Source: a bacterium (lineage in GTDB: Bacteria > Armatimonadota > Chthonomonadetes > Chthonomonadales > JAMCWF01). Taken from it: DNA of 52,746 nucleotides. Below, piece after piece: positions 19,276 to 28,463 of the stretch (positions are counted from its first letter, which is position 1; the number at the start of each line of letters is the position of its first letter). The notes under the pieces were generated by a model. The model had not been told where the DNA came from. It saw nothing but the letters and a program-made list of their open reading frames with translations, and made no database searches. Position numbers and translations under genes: made by a program. Location: contig JAKBZR010000002.1 of NCBI GenBank assembly GCA_021842405.1, positions 1 through 52,746 on the forward strand. The letters are read 5' to 3'.

Positions 19276-20805
19276 ATGGCAGTTGACACAAAAATAGCAT
19301 CGGAGAGTCCGAAAGAAGAGTGCGGCGTCTTCGGCATCTATGGTCGCGGAGAAGATGTGGCGCGGCTTGCTTATTTCGGTCTCTTTGCGCTCCAGCATCG
19401 CGGTCAGGAAAGTGCTGGAATTGCCGTCTCCGACGGAGTCACGATCAAGTTCCATAAAGAGATGGGACTGGTCACCCAAGTTTTCGATGAAGGCGTATTG
19501 CGTGACTTAACCGGCTTTATGGCGGTCGGGCATACCCGCTACTCCACGACCGGGTCCAGCATTTTGCGCAATGCACAGCCATTAATCTGCTCTTCTGCGG
19601 TCGGAACTATAGCGGTCGCCCACAATGGAAACCTGGTCAATACGGAAACGCTGCGCGAAGAGCTGATTGTGGAGGGAATCGAATTCTCGACATCGAGCGA
19701 CAGCGAAGTTATTGCAAAGCTCATCAATAAGCTGCGTGGTGAAAGCGCTGAAGATGCTGTGTTGGAAACAATGAAACGGCTCGATGGCGCCTACTCACTG
19801 GTAGTGATGTCGGAAGATCGCTTGATCGCGGTGCGCGACCCCTATGGCGTACGCCCGCTTTGCATCGGGCGGCTTAACGGCAACAACTACGTGATCGCTT
19901 CCGAAACATGTGCCTTGAACGTGGTGGGTGCTCGGTTTATCCGAGAGGTGGAACCAGGCGAAATGATTGTGATTTCCGATAGCGGCATGAGGGAAATACA
20001 GGCATTACCCACCGTCCGCTATGCCACTTGCCTATTTGAGTTCATCTATTTCGCCCGCCCGGATAGCATGATTTACAATCGTTCGCTGCATGCCGCGCGC
20101 CGTCGAATGGGTCAAGAGTTGGCTCGCGAATATCCGGTGCCCGGCGCACACGTGGTCATACCGATCCCGGACACCAGCATACCGGCCGCGATCGGTTTTG
20201 CGGAAGCATCCCACATTCCTTACGGAGAGGGCGTCATTAAAAATCGCTACATCCAGCGAACCTTTATCCAACCGGATCAAAGAATGCGTGACCTTGGCGC
20301 CCGAATGAAATATACTCCCCTGAAAGAGGCGCTGGCCGGTAAGCGGGTGGTGATGGTGGACGATTCCATTGTTCGGGGCACCACGACCGGTAAATTAGTG
20401 CGCATGCTGCTTGAGGCGGGCGCGACCGAAGTCCACGTTCGCATCTGTGCGCCCCCGGTGCGTCATCCATGCTTCTACGGAATTGATATGGCCACTCAGC
20501 AGGAGTTGATCGCGGCCCGGTGCAGCGTCGAGGATATACGGAGACGCATCGGTGCCACCACGTTGGGATACCTATCCTTAGCCGGAGTTGTGCGGGCAGT
20601 GGGGGTGGGGAAGGATAAGTTCTGCCGCGCCTGCTTCGATGGCAAATATCCGATCCCAGTGCCCGCCAATGTAGTTATGAGTAAAATGATTTTGGAAAAA
20701 GGGACGCAACCTTGGCGCGATGAGATGCCGGATCAAACCGATCAGGTTGCCGATTCAGTGGAGACTTCGATGGCTATATCCGGTCCGAAAAGTCCGATTG
20801 GTTGA
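19276..20805 (+). CDS. purF: Amidophosphoribosyltransferase
   Basis: EECGVFGIYG, ALQHRGQESAGIAVSDG, VVMVDDSIVRGTTTGKLVRML, CRACFDGKYP. ATG at 19276 preferred over the upstream TTG at 19228. Confidence 0.97.
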   Translation: MAVDTKIASESPKEECGVFGIYGRGEDVARLAYFGLFALQHRGQESAGIAVSDGVTIKFHKEMGLVTQVFDEGVLRDLTGFMAVGHTRYSTTGSSILRNAQPLICSSAVGTIAVAHNGNLVNTETLREELIVEGIEFSTSSDSEVIAKLINKLRGESAEDAVLETMKRLDGAYSLVVMSEDRLIAVRDPYGVRPLCIGRLNGNNYVIASETCALNVVGARFIREVEPGEMIVISDSGMREIQALPTVRYATCLFEFIYFARPDSMIYNRSLHAARRRMGQELAREYPVPGAHVVIPIPDTSIPAAIGFAEASHIPYGEGVIKNRYIQRTFIQPDQRMRDLGARMKYTPLKEALAGKRVVMVDDSIVRGTTTGKLVRMLLEAGATEVHVRICAPPVRHPCFYGIDMATQQELIAARCSVEDIRRRIGATTLGYLSLAGVVRAVGVGKDKFCRACFDGKYPIPVPANVVMSKMILEKGTQPWRDEMPDQTDQVADSVETSMAISGPKSPIG

Positions 20806-20878
20806 TATTAATGGGTGGATGTAGCAATTTCAATGCGTCTGAACTCATAATAGCCTGAATCCAGTTTGTAAAGACAAC

Positions 20879-21637
20879 GTGAAAGGAGCTGTTGGAATGC
20901 TGCGAAATCTGATTCGTAATTCGGTGCGCGTAGCGGCAATCGCTTCAGTCGGAGCAGCAACCGCCGCAGCCGGACGATATTTTAGCAGTCGTCGAGTCAA
21001 TGCCGCTCAGCGTCTGGGCGAGGCATTGTTGGAAGATGATCACCTGCGGGAGGCGCAGCGTTACAGCGATACCGAATCGGAAGCTGCCCTTGCAAGTTGT
21101 GCCGCTTATCTCATTAATGCCGCCCACTACGCCAGTGAAGGAATTGTGGGGCCGCCGGCCAACGACCCCATCGGCTATGAACGCCGAGTCCAGCACAAAG
21201 GTGGAGGCGCCTTCTCCTCCATCATCACGACCGCGCATGAGCCCGAAATGCGCTGGCAATTCCAAACTGAAATTCCCGGAATCGGTCAGATATCCGGCAG
21301 CCGCCGGTTGACGAATATCGGCATTTCAAAGTTGTCAACCCAGATGAAAACGCCCGATACTATGTCAATCCGATTGCCCAACGGCTACTCTGCGACCCTG
21401 GAATCGGATTTAAAATTGAGCGGCCCCCTGCTGACCGTGCCTTGGAAAAAATCGACGCCCCACGGTGTCATTTCACTATCGGATAACAAGGGCAATGTAG
21501 GGCGTTTGGAAATCTTGAACGGCGGTCAGATTCAGGGAACGATAACGCGCGGCTCCGAGATCGTGGGACGTTTTGATGGATCTCTGGTCAACGGCCTACA
21601 GTTCCACCAGTATCCGGCGACCTCCAATCACCGCTAG
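20879..21637 (+). CDS. Hypothetical membrane-anchored protein between purF and purM
   Basis: 252 aa ORF (likely ATG at 20897, MLRNLIRNSV) with N-terminal hydrophobic segment VRVAAIASVGAATAAAGRY; no family recognised. Confidence 0.65.
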   Translation: MKGAVGMLRNLIRNSVRVAAIASVGAATAAAGRYFSSRRVNAAQRLGEALLEDDHLREAQRYSDTESEAALASCAAYLINAAHYASEGIVGPPANDPIGYERRVQHKGGGAFSSIITTAHEPEMRWQFQTEIPGIGQISGSRRLTNIGISKLSTQMKTPDTMSIRLPNGYSATLESDLKLSGPLLTVPWKKSTPHGVISLSDNKGNVGRLEILNGGQIQGTITRGSEIVGRFDGSLVNGLQFHQYPATSNHR

Positions 21638-21756
21638 CGAAATCCTTGACATAGGGCAGTCGAAGCAATCGAGCTTCACTTCCCAAAAAGAAATATTGCC
21701 GTTATTTGCAATTTACCGGAACGGTCAATTAAAAAGTTGGATGTTATACGACTGAT

Positions 21757-22794
21757 ATGAATGATGGAATAACCTACCGCCAAGCAGGCGTCAACATTGA
21801 CGCAATGAACGACGCACTCTACCGAATCCGGGAGATGGTGAGGACCACCTACACGCCGGAAGTGCTTACCGAGATCGGCAGCTTTGGCGGAATGTACGCG
21901 TTGAGCGGTGTTGATTACTCCGATGCGGTGCTGGTATCCAGCGTAGATGGCGTCGGTACAAAAATCCGAATTGCATCGGCGATGAATCGCTACAACACGA
22001 TCGGCCGCGATCTGGTTGCCCACTGCGTAAACGACATCTTGGTGCATGGAGCAAGACCGCTATTTTTCCTGGACTATTTCGCTACCAGCTCACTCCAACC
22101 GGCTCAATTACAGGAGGTAGTCACCGGAATGGTGGAAACCTGCCGTGAGGTGAATTGTGCGCTGATTGGCGGCGAGACGGCCGAAATGCCGGGTATTTAC
22201 CATGAAGGCGATTACGACCTGGTCGGCTGCATCGTAGGCATTGTGGAACGCAGTCATATCATTGATGGGAGCGCTATATCGGCCGGCGATGCAGTGATCG
22301 GTCTCACTTCCAGCGGCCTACACACCAACGGCTATACTCTTGCTCGCCACATCTTATTCGATACCGCCGGCCTTACAGTTCAAGATACCCCCACTCCATT
22401 GGGCGGTCAAACAATCGGCGAAGCCCTCATAGAGCCGCACCGCAGCTACGCTCCATCCGTGCTTCCAGTCTTAAAGTCAAAAAGGGTGAAGGGAATGGCG
22501 CATATTACCGGTGGAGGGTTTTACGATAACATTCCGCGCATCTTACCCTCCGATTGCAGCGTAACGGTGGATCGGCGCTTATGGCATATTCCTCCCATCT
22601 TTGATCTTATCCAGCAGTTGGGCAGTATCTCCGATCCGGAAATGTACCGGACCTTTAACATGGGTATTGGTTACGTCATTATTGCCAACCGGGATGATGC
22701 CCGGGAGATAATCGCTCAGCTTACTTTGGCCGGTGAGACGGCCATCCAAATTGGGGAGGTATACCGCGGAGTGCATGAGGTGAACGTTCTGTGA
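21757..22794 (+). CDS. purM: Phosphoribosylformylglycinamidine cyclo-ligase
   Basis: ITYRQAGVNIDAMNDAL, VSSVDGVGTKIRIA, DLVAHCVNDILVHGARPLFFLDYFATSSL, LIGGETAEMPGIYHEGDYDLVGC. Confidence 0.97.
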   Translation: MNDGITYRQAGVNIDAMNDALYRIREMVRTTYTPEVLTEIGSFGGMYALSGVDYSDAVLVSSVDGVGTKIRIASAMNRYNTIGRDLVAHCVNDILVHGARPLFFLDYFATSSLQPAQLQEVVTGMVETCREVNCALIGGETAEMPGIYHEGDYDLVGCIVGIVERSHIIDGSAISAGDAVIGLTSSGLHTNGYTLARHILFDTAGLTVQDTPTPLGGQTIGEALIEPHRSYAPSVLPVLKSKRVKGMAHITGGGFYDNIPRILPSDCSVTVDRRLWHIPPIFDLIQQLGSISDPEMYRTFNMGIGYVIIANRDDAREIIAQLTLAGETAIQIGEVYRGVHEVNVL

Positions 22795-23498
22795 TCGAAA
22801 CGGCTCGCACCAGCCTGCGTGAACAACTACTGAGTCAAGATACCCGCCTACTGTTGTGGGATATTGATGGAACCTTAATTGACACGACAACCCTTATCAT
22901 ATCCGGGTTGGATGAGATTTATCGGCATTATATTGGAAGGACGCTTGAGCGGAGTGAACTGCGTAAGCTGATCGGGATTCCTCTTTCCGCTCAAATGTGG
23001 GCATTGGGCGATCCGGCTGAACACGGGGCCGATGTCGGCGAGATGTGCCGGGAGTTTATCCGATATTATGAGACGCACCGGCATCTTGAGCGCGTTATTG
23101 AGCCGGCGATTCTTGCGCTACGGCGGTTTCATGGGGATGGAGTGCCAACGGCGCTGGTTACCTCAAAAAATCGAACCGAGTTAAGCAATACGCTTCCTCG
23201 CTTGGGAATCTCAAAGGATGTGGATTTGGTCGTATCGGCGGACGATGTAAAAAATCCCAAGCCGGCGCCGGATAGCATTCTCTTGGCATTGAAGAAGCTG
23301 GAGGCTGAACCGGAAGATGCGGTTTTTATCGGCGACACCGTGCACGATCTTCAGGCCGGGAGTGCGGCGGGCGTGCGGTGCTGCGCGGTGGCATGGGGTG
23401 CGGGACCGATTGAACAGCTCAATGGGATGAATCCGGACTATCTTTGCATTGAGCCGGATCAGTTAGTTGATACGCTTGTCGGCCGGCGCAGCAGGTAA
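22791..23498 (+). CDS. HAD-superfamily hydrolase (phosphoglycolate phosphatase-like)
   Basis: LLLWDIDGTLIDT, VTSKNR, VSADDVKNPKPAPDSILLAL, AVFIGDTVHDLQAGSAAGVRCCAVAWG. Confidence 0.92.
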   Translation: MIETARTSLREQLLSQDTRLLLWDIDGTLIDTTTLIISGLDEIYRHYIGRTLERSELRKLIGIPLSAQMWALGDPAEHGADVGEMCREFIRYYETHRHLERVIEPAILALRRFHGDGVPTALVTSKNRTELSNTLPRLGISKDVDLVVSADDVKNPKPAPDSILLALKKLEAEPEDAVFIGDTVHDLQAGSAAGVRCCAVAWGAGPIEQLNGMNPDYLCIEPDQLVDTLVGRRSR

Positions 23499-23504
23499 TC
23501 TGAA

Positions 23505-24725
23505 ATGCGGATTCAACGGGATGCTTGGCTGCTCATCCTGTTAGTTGTCTTGTTTGTGGCCGTCAACGGCTACCTTTCCAGCATCCTTTCGAAACGCCGC
23601 GCCTCGATCCTTCCCACCACCTACAGCAGCTCGAAGTGGGGGGTTAAAGCGCTTTATGAACTGGAACAAGCGCTCGGCGTGAAAGTCGAACGCTGGGAGA
23701 AGCCGTATACCAAACTGGACAACTCGATTAAAGCGCTGGTTGTAATCGAGCCACTCGACACCCCGGAGTTTCCCGGCGAGGAAAAAGCCATCCGGCAATG
23801 GGTGAAAAGAGGCGGCACGCTGGTCGTTTTTGTTGACTTCAGTTCCAGCGCGGAAAGTAATCTGCTTTTCCCTTTGACCGATATTGCGCCAAAATTTGTG
23901 ATGGCGGGCAAAGTTGCCCAGCCGAATTTCAATCCCAAATGGCTGCCGTTATCGCGCGGCATTACAAAGCTGGAGCTGAGTCAATCCATCCGCTTAGATT
24001 CATCCTCTTCCACCCTATGGAAATCAGTGGCCAGCGACAAGTGGGGAGAGATCATTATGACGATGAAGCACGGCGCTGGGCACGAATTTGCGGTAGTGGG
24101 TGGTGGTTGGCTATCCAATTTACGGATCGGAAGAGCAGATAACGCGATTTTACTGGCTAATCTGATCTCACCCGGGCCGGTTGGCTTTGACGAGTTCCAC
24201 CATGGTTATACTCATGGGTTGACGGTTTCCGACAACCGCCGTACTTTATGGGAGGCGATCGGGTTGCCGGCCCACCTGTTTTTCTTTCAGTTGTTGGCGC
24301 TGTTTCTGCTGATCGTTTATAATTTGAACCGGCGCTTTGGCTTGGCCAAAAGCCGGGAGCTTGCCGGTATGAAGGCCCGAGCCGACTATATGGCTGCAAT
24401 CGGCCAACTGCACAAGCGCGCGAAAGCAAGCGAAATTCCACTACAGGCGATGTCCACCGCCTTAAGGCTAGAGATCGCGCAAGAGCTGAACGTGGAAGAC
24501 GATCCGCAAAAAGATACGCTGTGGGCAAAGTTTGAGGCGGCTTACCCCGATATAGGCGCGCCGACTCACCGTGCAGTGCAACGAATTGAAAGCATTAACC
24601 TCGCTGAAAAACGAACGATCAATGAGAGTGAAATGATGGCATTAGCAAAACAGTTAGATATTGCCGGGAGGGCATTGCGCAATGGAAGAGGAGTTAAATC
24701 CACAACCTACTCTGAACACCGTTAA
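23505..24725 (+). CDS. DUF4350-like membrane protein
   Basis: N-terminal TM, then TTYSSSKWGVKALYELEQALGVKVERWEKPYTKL; second TM FFFQLLALFLLIVYNLNRRFG; followed directly by a MoxR ATPase. Confidence 0.75.
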   Translation: MRIQRDAWLLILLVVLFVAVNGYLSSILSKRRASILPTTYSSSKWGVKALYELEQALGVKVERWEKPYTKLDNSIKALVVIEPLDTPEFPGEEKAIRQWVKRGGTLVVFVDFSSSAESNLLFPLTDIAPKFVMAGKVAQPNFNPKWLPLSRGITKLELSQSIRLDSSSSTLWKSVASDKWGEIIMTMKHGAGHEFAVVGGGWLSNLRIGRADNAILLANLISPGPVGFDEFHHGYTHGLTVSDNRRTLWEAIGLPAHLFFFQLLALFLLIVYNLNRRFGLAKSRELAGMKARADYMAAIGQLHKRAKASEIPLQAMSTALRLEIAQELNVEDDPQKDTLWAKFEAAYPDIGAPTHRAVQRIESINLAEKRTINESEMMALAKQLDIAGRALRNGRGVKSTTYSEHR

Positions 24726-25689
24726 TGAGGAGCAGGCGGGCGGATACGTTGAGGGCATTTATGAACGACTAAAGGCCGAGATCGGTAAAGCCATCGTGGG
24801 ACAGAAGACGATGGTTGAGCAGATTATCATCGGTTTTTTGGCTCGTGGGCATGTGCTGCTGGAGGGAGTGCCCGGAACCGCCAAGACCCTGCTCGTCCGC
24901 GCCCTCTCTCGGTCGTTGAACCTAACGTTCATCCGCATTCAGTTCACACCGGACCTGATGCCATCCGACATCATCGGGACGCGGGTCTTCGACCCCAAAA
25001 CGGTGGAGTTCGTCGTGCGACGCGGGCCGCTGTTCGCCAATTTCATATTGGCCGATGAGATCAACCGAACCCCGGCCAAAACCCAGGCTGCACTACTTGA
25101 GGCAATGGAGGAGCGAAACGTCACCATTGACGGCGAGCCTCATTCGCTGCCGGTTCCGTTTTTTGTGGCCGCCACCCAAAACCCGATCGAATTTGAGGGC
25201 ACCTATCCTCTGCCCGAAGCGCAATTGGATCGCTTTATGATGAAGGTGATAGTGGATTATCCGACCTCGGAGGACGAAACGAACTTGCTGACCCGGTACC
25301 AATCCGGATTTCGCGCACAAAACCTGGAAACCGCCGGCTTAACTCCGGTACTGAGCCCGGAAGAGCTTCAGCAGTGCTTTGATGAGGTTGATCGGGTACG
25401 GGTTGAACCGCCGATTATTCAATATATCGCTCGAATCGTGCGAGAAACCCGCACCCACCGCCAGATCACCCTGGGAGCCAGCCCGCGTGCAGGCGTTGCC
25501 CTGCTTTTGACCTCTAAAGCGATGGCCGCCATTCAAGGCCGTGATTTTGTAACGCCCGATGAAGTGAAATCACTGGTTCATGCGGTGCTTCGACATCGCA
25601 TCATTCTACGGCCGGAATCGGAGATTGAGGGGCAGACACCCGATCGGATCATCCAGGCGATCCTTGATTCGGTTGAGGTGCCACGCTAG
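24682..25689 (+). CDS. MoxR-family AAA+ ATPase
   Basis: GHVLLEGVPGTAKTLLVRALSRSLNLTFIRIQFTPDLMPSDIIGT, ADEINRTPAKTQAALLEAMEERNVTIDG, ATQNPIEFEGTYPLPEAQLDRFM. ATG at 24682 (MEEELNPQ) chosen. Confidence 0.95.
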   Translation: MEEELNPQPTLNTVNEEQAGGYVEGIYERLKAEIGKAIVGQKTMVEQIIIGFLARGHVLLEGVPGTAKTLLVRALSRSLNLTFIRIQFTPDLMPSDIIGTRVFDPKTVEFVVRRGPLFANFILADEINRTPAKTQAALLEAMEERNVTIDGEPHSLPVPFFVAATQNPIEFEGTYPLPEAQLDRFMMKVIVDYPTSEDETNLLTRYQSGFRAQNLETAGLTPVLSPEELQQCFDEVDRVRVEPPIIQYIARIVRETRTHRQITLGASPRAGVALLLTSKAMAAIQGRDFVTPDEVKSLVHAVLRHRIILRPESEIEGQTPDRIIQAILDSVEVPR

Positions 25690-25723
25690 ATAAGGGCGCC
25701 ATCGCCCCATTGATTGGCACTGG

Positions 25724-26836
25724 ATGAATCAGCATCTTCCAAGTTCTCCGCGAGTTCTGTTGGTTTGCCGACAAGCAACCGGTGGAATTCGCAGGCATAT
25801 CCAAATTTTGTGCGAAGAGCTGCCGAATCGGGGCTTTGACCTTCAACTCGCTGCGCCCGAGCCGCTCTCAATCTCCACCGCTCCGTCAATCACTCGCTAC
25901 AACCTTTCGATAGGCAGCGGCGGATATGGGTTGGATATCCTTTCAGCTATACGGTTAATTCCTATCGCACAGCACAGCGACCTCATTTACGGTCACGGCG
26001 TGCGGGGTGGCTTTGTGGCGGCGCTAACTGGGATCCTGTCAAAGCGCCCGGCCATTACAACTATTCATAACCAGCCGCCCGATTCACGATTGGCTCGATC
26101 GGTACTGTCTTTTATTGGAAATAGATGCCAGTGTGTGATCGCGGTATCCCATGCAATTGCATCCGACCTCGCCCCTACAATCCCAGCAAATAAATTTCGC
26201 GTCATCCCAAACGGCATCCGGTCGTTGCCACTCCTGACCGATGAGGATATCCGAAACAGGAAAAGTGAGATTGGAGTTGATCTGGCTTGCCCCTTGGTCA
26301 TGTCGGTTGCGCGAATCGCGCCGGAGAAAAACATGATCGCGGCGGTTCGGATGATGCCGATGATCTGGCGCACCGTCCCCAATGCGGTGCTGGTCATCGT
26401 CGGTGACGGCCCGAATCGAAGGGAGCTGGAGGCGGAAGTCAAGCTGCTGGAAGAGAGGTGTCGGCAGATCGTGTTAACCGGTTTCCGAGAGGATGCGAGG
26501 TACTTGCTCGGGGCGGCCGATGTGCTGGTAATTCCATCCAGTCAAGAGGGCCAGGGATTGGTGGCGTTGGAGGCGATGGATGCCCGGGTGCCGGTGGTCG
26601 CTTTTGCGGTGGGCGGGATACCTGAAACGGTGCTCAACGGTAAGACCGGTTTGCTGGTTCCTCCGAACGATTTGGGGGCGATGGCGGAAGCGACCATAAT
26701 GCTCATCGGTTCCGCCGATCTACGCCGACAACTGGGACGCGAGGGCCGGCACCGAGTGGAAGGGAGCTATTCTGTCTCTCAAATGATAGAAGGTACAACT
26801 ACAGCCATTCGTGAAGCCCTATCAACGCGCCGCTGA
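25724..26836 (+). CDS. GT4-family glycosyltransferase
   Basis: RRHIQILCEELPNRGFDLQLAAPEP, FRVIPNGI, LVIVGDGPNRRELEAEV, VIPSSQEGQGLVALEAMDARVPVVAFAVGGIPETV. Confidence 0.92.
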   Translation: MNQHLPSSPRVLLVCRQATGGIRRHIQILCEELPNRGFDLQLAAPEPLSISTAPSITRYNLSIGSGGYGLDILSAIRLIPIAQHSDLIYGHGVRGGFVAALTGILSKRPAITTIHNQPPDSRLARSVLSFIGNRCQCVIAVSHAIASDLAPTIPANKFRVIPNGIRSLPLLTDEDIRNRKSEIGVDLACPLVMSVARIAPEKNMIAAVRMMPMIWRTVPNAVLVIVGDGPNRRELEAEVKLLEERCRQIVLTGFREDARYLLGAADVLVIPSSQEGQGLVALEAMDARVPVVAFAVGGIPETVLNGKTGLLVPPNDLGAMAEATIMLIGSADLRRQLGREGRHRVEGSYSVSQMIEGTTTAIREALSTRR

Positions 26837-26967
26837 TGGCCAAAATGGTGGCCCACATATCCAGCGCGCCAGCGAGTTATTACTCAGGACATAAAAATAT
26901 ACTACCTGATCAATGAGTCAGGAGTTTATTAAGAAAAACGTTGATTTTTTGAACCCGGCTGAAAATC

Positions 26968-26987
26968 GGGCGGCCGGCCGGCCGCCC
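26968..26987. repeat. 20-bp perfect palindrome GGGCGGCCGGCCGGCCGCCC
   Basis: Equals its own reverse complement; lies between convergent genes. Confidence 0.85.
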
Positions 26988-27014
26988 AAATTGCCCGAAG
27001 AACTGGGCTCTTAC
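26988..27014. repeat. Possible degenerate MITE-like terminus
   Basis: Reverse complement GTAAGAGCCCAGTTCTTCGGG matches copy-1 end GTAAGAGTTCAGTTCTCAGGG at 17/21 positions; no partner end seen. Confidence 0.3.
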
Positions 27015-27065
27015 TCGCACGACCGCAGCATGGGGCGGCGATATAAGACCGGGGACAAACGAACC

Positions 27066-27293
27066 TTATTGGGGAGACGGCATTGCAGGCATGCCCCGCG
27101 GCGGGCCGGGGACGTGTCTTTGCGTCGAAGTTCCCCATATCGGCGGGCGTTTAGGCACCGTGCGCACACCACCGTAGTAGCTTCCGTAGTTGCTTCCAAT
27201 TCGCCAGTATAACAAAAATATAATGACAATGACGGCAATAATAGAAACAATTACGGCGGACATTGGCACCGATTTACCTTTCATTAGGGCCAT
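27066..27293 (-). CDS. Small single-TM protein with Pro/Gly-rich tail (unit B)
   Basis: In-frame ATG at 27293, 10 bp after the DUF1559 stop: MALMKGKSVPMSAVIVSIIAVIVIIFLLYWRIGSNYGSYYGGVRTVPKRPPIWGTSTQRHVPGPPRGMPAMPSPQ. Confidence 0.65.
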   Translation of the reverse strand: MALMKGKSVPMSAVIVSIIAVIVIIFLLYWRIGSNYGSYYGGVRTVPKRPPIWGTSTQRHVPGPPRGMPAMPSPQ

Positions 27294-27303
27294 CTTTCCC
27301 CGT

Positions 27304-28062
27304 CTATCGCTGGTCACTGAGCGGGACACAATACATTCCACCCCAACTCGGCTCAACGATACGGTTGCTTGAATCCCGCGTCACTCCACCGCCGTTTGTA
27401 TTTGCCATTCGAATGGCTTTCACATGGCCATCGGCTGCCACCGTTGATAGCTCCGCTGAGATAGCCGGATCACCCCAATCATCCGTTTGACCCGGATACT
27501 GGGTCACAAAGTGCATTTGGCCGTTCCATTCCAGGATGTCTGGGCAGGTCCAGCCCGGTCCAAAATCGTCGAACCAAGTGACCCCGCCGGGCGTCTCTGA
27601 AACGAGCATGGTAGAGGCGGGAACCGTTAGACCGGCCAGCATGCCTCCCATATCCCATGAGATATGAGTATTTAACGCATAGGTGGAGTGCATATATCGG
27701 CCGGAGACGCCCCACCCGTCCGGCTCTGGAAATGGCCCGCTGTAGCTCGGACATCGCAGAATTTGCAACGATTTCATATAGGGCTGGATGTAGTCATACC
27801 AGCATTGAAAATCGGCCGGATTTGAATCGGGGCCTCCACCCCCCGCATTATTGTCTGGAAATGACATAATTCGTTCATCGTAGTCTTGCGCGTACATAAG
27901 CAATGCAAGGCCGATCTCCTTTACATTGGAGACGCACGTGATCTGGCGCGCCTTTTCCCTGGCTTGTGCGAAAACCGGAAAAAGAATGGCTGCCAATATC
28001 GCGATAATCGCAATAACTACGAGAAGCTCGATGAGAGTAAATGCGCTTCTCTTCTGTTTCAT
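27304..28062 (-). CDS. DUF1559-type prepilin-like protein (unit B)
   Basis: [65 protein letters not shown] plus C-terminal [11 protein letters not shown]; strong RBS AAGGAGG. Confidence 0.93.
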   Translation of the reverse strand: MKQKRSAFTLIELLVVIAIIAILAAILFPVFAQAREKARQITCVSNVKEIGLALLMYAQDYDERIMSFPDNNAGGGGPDSNPADFQCWYDYIQPYMKSLQILRCPSYSGPFPEPDGWGVSGRYMHSTYALNTHISWDMGGMLAGLTVPASTMLVSETPGGVTWFDDFGPGWTCPDILEWNGQMHFVTQYPGQTDDWGDPAISAELSTVAADGHVKAIRMANTNGGGVTRDSSNRIVEPSWGGMYCVPLSDQR

Positions 28063-28156
28063 CTTTTTTCCTCCTTCGTCTTAATTGACACCGGACCGCC
28101 TGCACATCCTCGGAGTGGAGATTTGCAGGTGTATTGATTTGCCGCTTTAACAAGCA

Positions 28157-28372
28157 CTAATGCGCGGTACTGACAGTCGGTGATGCCGACGCTCCGCCTC
28201 CCTTTCTCGCCCACGGTGGCGCCGGAAAGCCGCTTGGGGCTTTGAGCTGAGTATGATCGGTCACACCGCTGACCGGCGGACGTCCGCTCAGGTAGTAAAA
28301 TATCCCGATGATCGCAGCAATGACAACGATAATCGTAATCATCAATATCGGGTTTACGTCCTTCTGCATCAT
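28157..28372 (-). CDS. Small single-TM protein with Pro/Gly-rich tail (unit A)
   Basis: MMQKDVNPILMITIIVVIAAIIGIFYYLSGRPPVSGVTDHTQLKAPSGFPAPPWARKGGGASASPTVSTAH. ATG at 28372 preferred over the TTG at 28387. Confidence 0.65.
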   Translation of the reverse strand: MMQKDVNPILMITIIVVIAAIIGIFYYLSGRPPVSGVTDHTQLKAPSGFPAPPWARKGGGASASPTVSTAH

Positions 28373-28463
28373 CTCTTTTCTCTTCAATTAAACACCACCT
28401 CTTCCGGATTCGTGAAAGTTGCGAAACGTTTGATCCCCTCCGATTCATTCGAATGGCCGCCTA

